Assembly (NCBI GenBank): GCA_028023455.1
Contig: JAQFVV010000055.1
Coordinates: 4,992,030-5,056,029, forward strand
Origin: Epiperipatus broadwayi
Taxonomy: Eukaryota; Onychophora; Udeonychophora; Euonychophora; Peripatidae
Length of the DNA: 64,000 bases
Direction of reading: 5' to 3'
Part shown: one piece after another, positions 60,440 to 64,000 of the stretch
Position numbering within the stretch: the first letter of the stretch is position 1
How the letters are laid out: every line of letters begins with the position of its first letter
The notes under the pieces: generated by a model
What the model was told of the DNA's origin: nothing
What the model saw: the letters and a program-made list of their open reading frames with translations, nothing else
Database searches by the model: none
Translations under genes and position numbers: made by a program

Positions 60440-60660
60440 TGCATGATTGTCGCCGACAACCTGACAAAAAAACAGTGAACCTGCCCGAAACCTAAAAAAA
60501 TATTTTAAATCTTATCATATCCAGATTCGAACCCAAGCTCTTAGGAATGTCAAGTGAAAGTAATATCGTATACATAATCTCCGGTCTGGATCAACCAAAC
60601 CAAACGCTGTTGAAATATTTTTCCAACGGCGTTTCGTTGGTCAAATCCGGAGATCACATA
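60440..60660 (-). mobile_element. tRNA-like SINE of another family with a stable hairpin
   Basis: The minus strand carries a good B box (GGGTTCGAATCTGG). Next to it, 60577-60615 and 60620-60654 form a nearly perfect stem (ATCTCCGG with CCGGAGAT; CCAAACGC with the GCGTTTCG region). It is GC-richer than its surroundings. Confidence 0.5.
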
Positions 60661-60669
60661 TAACACTTA

Positions 60670-61430
60670 AAATAATGCTGTATTTATTATATTATTATAT
60701 ATATACATTAAATAAATCCCTAAAATATGTGTGAGAACAGATATAACTGATCACTTTCTAATGCTAAAATTTTCTTTAAATATTACGTTGGCACCACCAC
60801 GCATCCACTTAGAACAAGCTGTTTCAAAGGAATACATTTATATGCTTTTCTGAAACAGACACGTTTAAGTAAAAACAGAAAGTAACACTATATATTTTTA
60901 AATCTGCGAATTATATATATTGTTTCACTGATTTTATTACCACGATATCACATAACGCAAAGTATCTATTTAATATATTTTCATATTAACTATACAGAAT
61001 GTGTAGGAAATTCTCGTATAAATGAATCATTTAATAACTTTAATATCCTTCCCTTTGTTTTTATTACTACCCAGTTTTAGACTTTAAAATGAGATCTCTG
61101 TTTTTCGTTTTTTAATGAAATCAATCCAATAATAATTTTAAAATGAAAACAATCTAGGCTAGAAATAGAAACAAAGCATATAAATATAACAAATTGGAAT
61201 GCACCTTGCTGTACATGGACTATGTGTGTGTATACATAGATATATTCATTTAATTTTAACAATATGTAACGCTGATAATATTTATGATGTAATAAATTTC
61301 AAATACACATACATAATGATTCTTTACATATTAGACTTTAGCGGTATTTACAATTTATTAAATGACTAAATAGTCTCTAATAATTTTTATTAATTATATT
61401 CATAAGACTGAAGATTATCCACTTAATGAA
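60670..61430. other. AT-rich stretch, nothing recognised
   Basis: No repeat or exon supported. Confidence 0.5.
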
Positions 61431-61443
61431 TAATATTGATGTA

Positions 61444-61622
61444 AACATCACTTGATCACTATCTCTTATACTAGCACATAATTGTTAAGCCAGAAACTAG
61501 TCTGGGGATATTGGTTGAGTAGGCATTAGATAGGGATTTTATGCACAAGCCTTCTGGCATCCATTGATTACCCTGGTTGCCACAGGGTGGCATCACTACT
61601 GTATGGAGAGTTTTGCCTTGTT
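61444..61622. mobile_element. Short foldback-family element with 13-bp target duplication
   Basis: 179 bp; one arm is internally deleted (TAGCACATAATTGTTAAGCC joins directly to AGAAACTAGTCTGG). It is flanked by TAATATTGATGTA at 61431-61443 and 61623-61635, a perfect match. Confidence 0.85.
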
Positions 61623-61640
61623 TAATATTGATGTAGTGTA

Positions 61641-62190
61641 ATTTTCACTACACCACTCTCACACAAAGTAGGTACTGGTTTATATCTGCTTTTAACTCTT
61701 TGATCCAACCAAAGACACATGAAAAAGTTGTATAATCCCCAAGATGCACATTTCATGCTGAACTACCACTCATCAGTTGGCCCAGATCACAATCTCTTAC
61801 ACATATCTTTATCATTGTTCAGTATACAGAAATAGCCAATTACTAAGATTTAATTGATATATCAAACTTATTCCCATTGCAACATTAAAACAAACTTCTT
61901 AATGAAAGTATATTAATAATTTTTTTATTAGTCATTCATTAACCTAGAAATTATTCCCCTAATAATATTTCTGCAGGATAATTTTCACTACACCATTCTC
62001 ACACGGGATAGCTATTGGTTTCTATCCACTTTTAATGTCTTGTGGGGGAGTACAATCAAAAACATCTGGCCAAAGACGTGTGAAAAAGTTGTATAATTTC
62101 CAAGATGCTCATTTCATGTTAAACCAGCACTCACCAGTTGGCTCAGGTCACAATCTATTACACATATCTTTATTATTATTCAGTATATAT
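61641..62190. repeat. Diverged direct duplication, 340-bp period
   Basis: ATTTTCACTACACCA with AGATGCWCATTTCATG, CAGTTGGC and CACATATCTTTAT recur at 61641 and 61981. Divergence and small indels show the event is not recent. Confidence 0.85.
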
Positions 62191-62199
62191 AGAGCTAAG

Positions 62200-64000
62200 T
62201 TTGACACTTATCAATTAAACTGTAATAATTGTCTATCTAGTATAATGGTTGGTCAAAGATTTGGACTTTTCCACTATCTGCCGTACAGAGCACCACTAAG
62301 CTATTTGAACCTAGAATATTTATAATGTAGGCAGATACATCCTGGAAAAAAATCCAATTTTTATATTGACTGTTATCCCATGCCACCAGCTCATGGAGAC
62401 GCAGAGATTTAATATATCTAAATTCTTAAATGTATTTCAATATTAAAATAAAATAAGCCATTGCCAGTAATAACACACAAAAACATTTATTGTCGCACAT
62501 ATATTTAAATTTGAGTAATAAATTAATCTTACTTTAATTTTTTATTAATTTTAAATTTAAATTAATATTTTAGCTAGTCCGCACAGAGGGACATTTTATA
62601 TATTTTTATTTTAGAATGTTGAGTATAGATAAGCTACATAGATTACGCAATTAAAACTTTTCAAAACATCCATCCTCAAGCTAAAAGTTCGTAGCTAAAC
62701 CAACGCTCGCTTCCTGATATACAGATGCAACCAATGCAATATGAAGATGTTCTAGCATAAAACCATACTCACATAAATGTATGTCTGCAGCATGATATTA
62801 TTTAAAAGAAATGATCCTCATCCAGTACAGGAAGGTGCATCTGTCTGGCAAAGGAATCATGTATATAAAATATTAGAGAAATGCTACAAATGGAAGGAGA
62901 GTGGTACTTTGCCAACTTATAGTCCCTATCCATAGAGCAAAAGGGGATCAATGTCACAGGAAATGTCTGTGTCCATTGCAACACAATGACTACACCTTTG
63001 GGTCATGCATTCAGTTGGGCACGCTTGCCATGTATGCTAACACACTTCACATTACATTGATATAAGCACCCATATATCCCTCTACCAGCATCAACTCAAC
63101 TACGAAAGAAATAGTCTGAAATTAAACCCCTTTAAACTAACAAACTTTAACAAATCTATGCAGCCATCTACACCCAACCTAAATTTAATACATTTTAATA
63201 ATTTAGTTAATAAATACAAAATAAATAAAGAAAAATGGAAATGATTGATTAAAAAAAAGATTAACTGATCTAGCATCCTATTCTTGGTCAGACAAGAGGT
63301 CTTTAAAAGTTATATTTAGCTGATGCATTAAAAGCTTGTTTAAGAGATCGATCTCTAAGTTCACATTGAAAAAAAAAGTTTATACTTCCTAGAGTAAGTT
63401 TTTATGAATCCTGCTGGTTGTGGAAGTTTTATGGAAGTGCATCCTAAGTCTCGCATTTTGTGTAGATTTTCTGGAGATGAAACTGCTTCTTGCCAATACT
63501 TGGGTCAGGAACTGTCATAGGGAGGCCTCAGCTGATGCAGGAAATTAAATCTATTGCAAGACTCCTACATCATGGAGTCTGCAATACAGCTACAGTTCAT
63601 AGAAGATCAATAGTCAGAATAAAACAACAATCAACTATTTTTCTTTTTATAGTCTTAGACCTCCCTTATCACTAAATTTTCGGATCCATCGAACATGACA
63701 TCACGGATCCTAAAGTCTGGATGTTTTCCATTCTGGCCCATGCATGGCTTGGTGCTTGCATTGGTCAATCTTTAATTTTTTTATATCTCTTATCTGATCT
63801 TCAATTATTTAAGTGCCCCAAGAGCTAGTTTGCTTTACATTTAAATAATAAAACTATCATTTCCATTTACTAAGATTAAACATGATTCTTGAAATTAATT
63901 TTAACATTTATTTCTATTTTCTTTTATATGATTTTTTATTAAAAGTACTAATCTTTAGATCTTTACTTTTTTTTAAATTTCTTACTTTTAAGGTCAGCGC
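62200..64000. other. Terminal stretch without recognised gene
   Basis: AT-rich, with a somewhat less AT-rich patch at 62780-63130 and another near 63400-63720. No convincing exon or repeat. Confidence 0.5.

Overview
This window reads as a non-coding-dominated stretch of an animal nuclear genome. It is very AT-rich and has no prokaryotic gene layout. The only host coding sequence I can support is three small exons with GT-AG borders separated by 12-16 kb introns. The rest is intron or intergenic DNA filled with decayed mobile elements. The mix (many tRNA-derived SINEs of one family, several non-LTR retrotransposon relics, Penelope-like GIY-YIG fragments, hAT relics and short inverted-repeat elements) suggests a mollusc, most likely a cephalopod such as an octopus. 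That assignment is inference from repeat style, not from a diagnostic gene.

Layout. 0-5 kb: a long minus-strand LINE relic (about 1130-3560) broken by a foldback element, then a SINE. 5-18 kb: AT-rich DNA with a TTAA-flanked MITE, several hairpin elements, scattered SINEs and a CRE/E-box/CCAAT cluster near 11.8-12.2 kb. 18.9-19.7 kb: a second LINE relic. 20.7-23.9 kb: SINEs, a large foldback element, an NRF1-like GC-rich site at 22.4 kb and a degenerate tandem array with units of about 225-285 bp. 24-34 kb: a hAT transposase pseudogene, the first recognised host exon (26731-26817) and a degraded LINE with two nested insertions. 34-42 kb: foldback elements, two Penelope-like copies (one a near-perfect palindrome) and host exon two (39003-39179). 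42-46 kb: two LINE relics in opposite orientation. 48.2-49.9 kb: three adjoining tandem-repeat blocks with higher-order structure. 50-64 kb: more foldback elements and SINEs, the host terminal exon (55248-55424), a third GIY-YIG fragment and a hAT MITE.

The host gene appears to encode a small coiled-coil protein on the plus strand. All exon junctions are phase 0 and an AATAAA signal follows the stop codon. I do not recognise its family.

The most interesting signal is a foldback repeat family present in well over a dozen copies. Eight copies are flanked by direct repeats of about 12-14 bp, with no poly-A tail. That length does not fit the common cut-and-paste superfamilies. A Penelope-like palindrome in the same window is also flanked by a 12-bp direct repeat, which suggests a possible link between the two.
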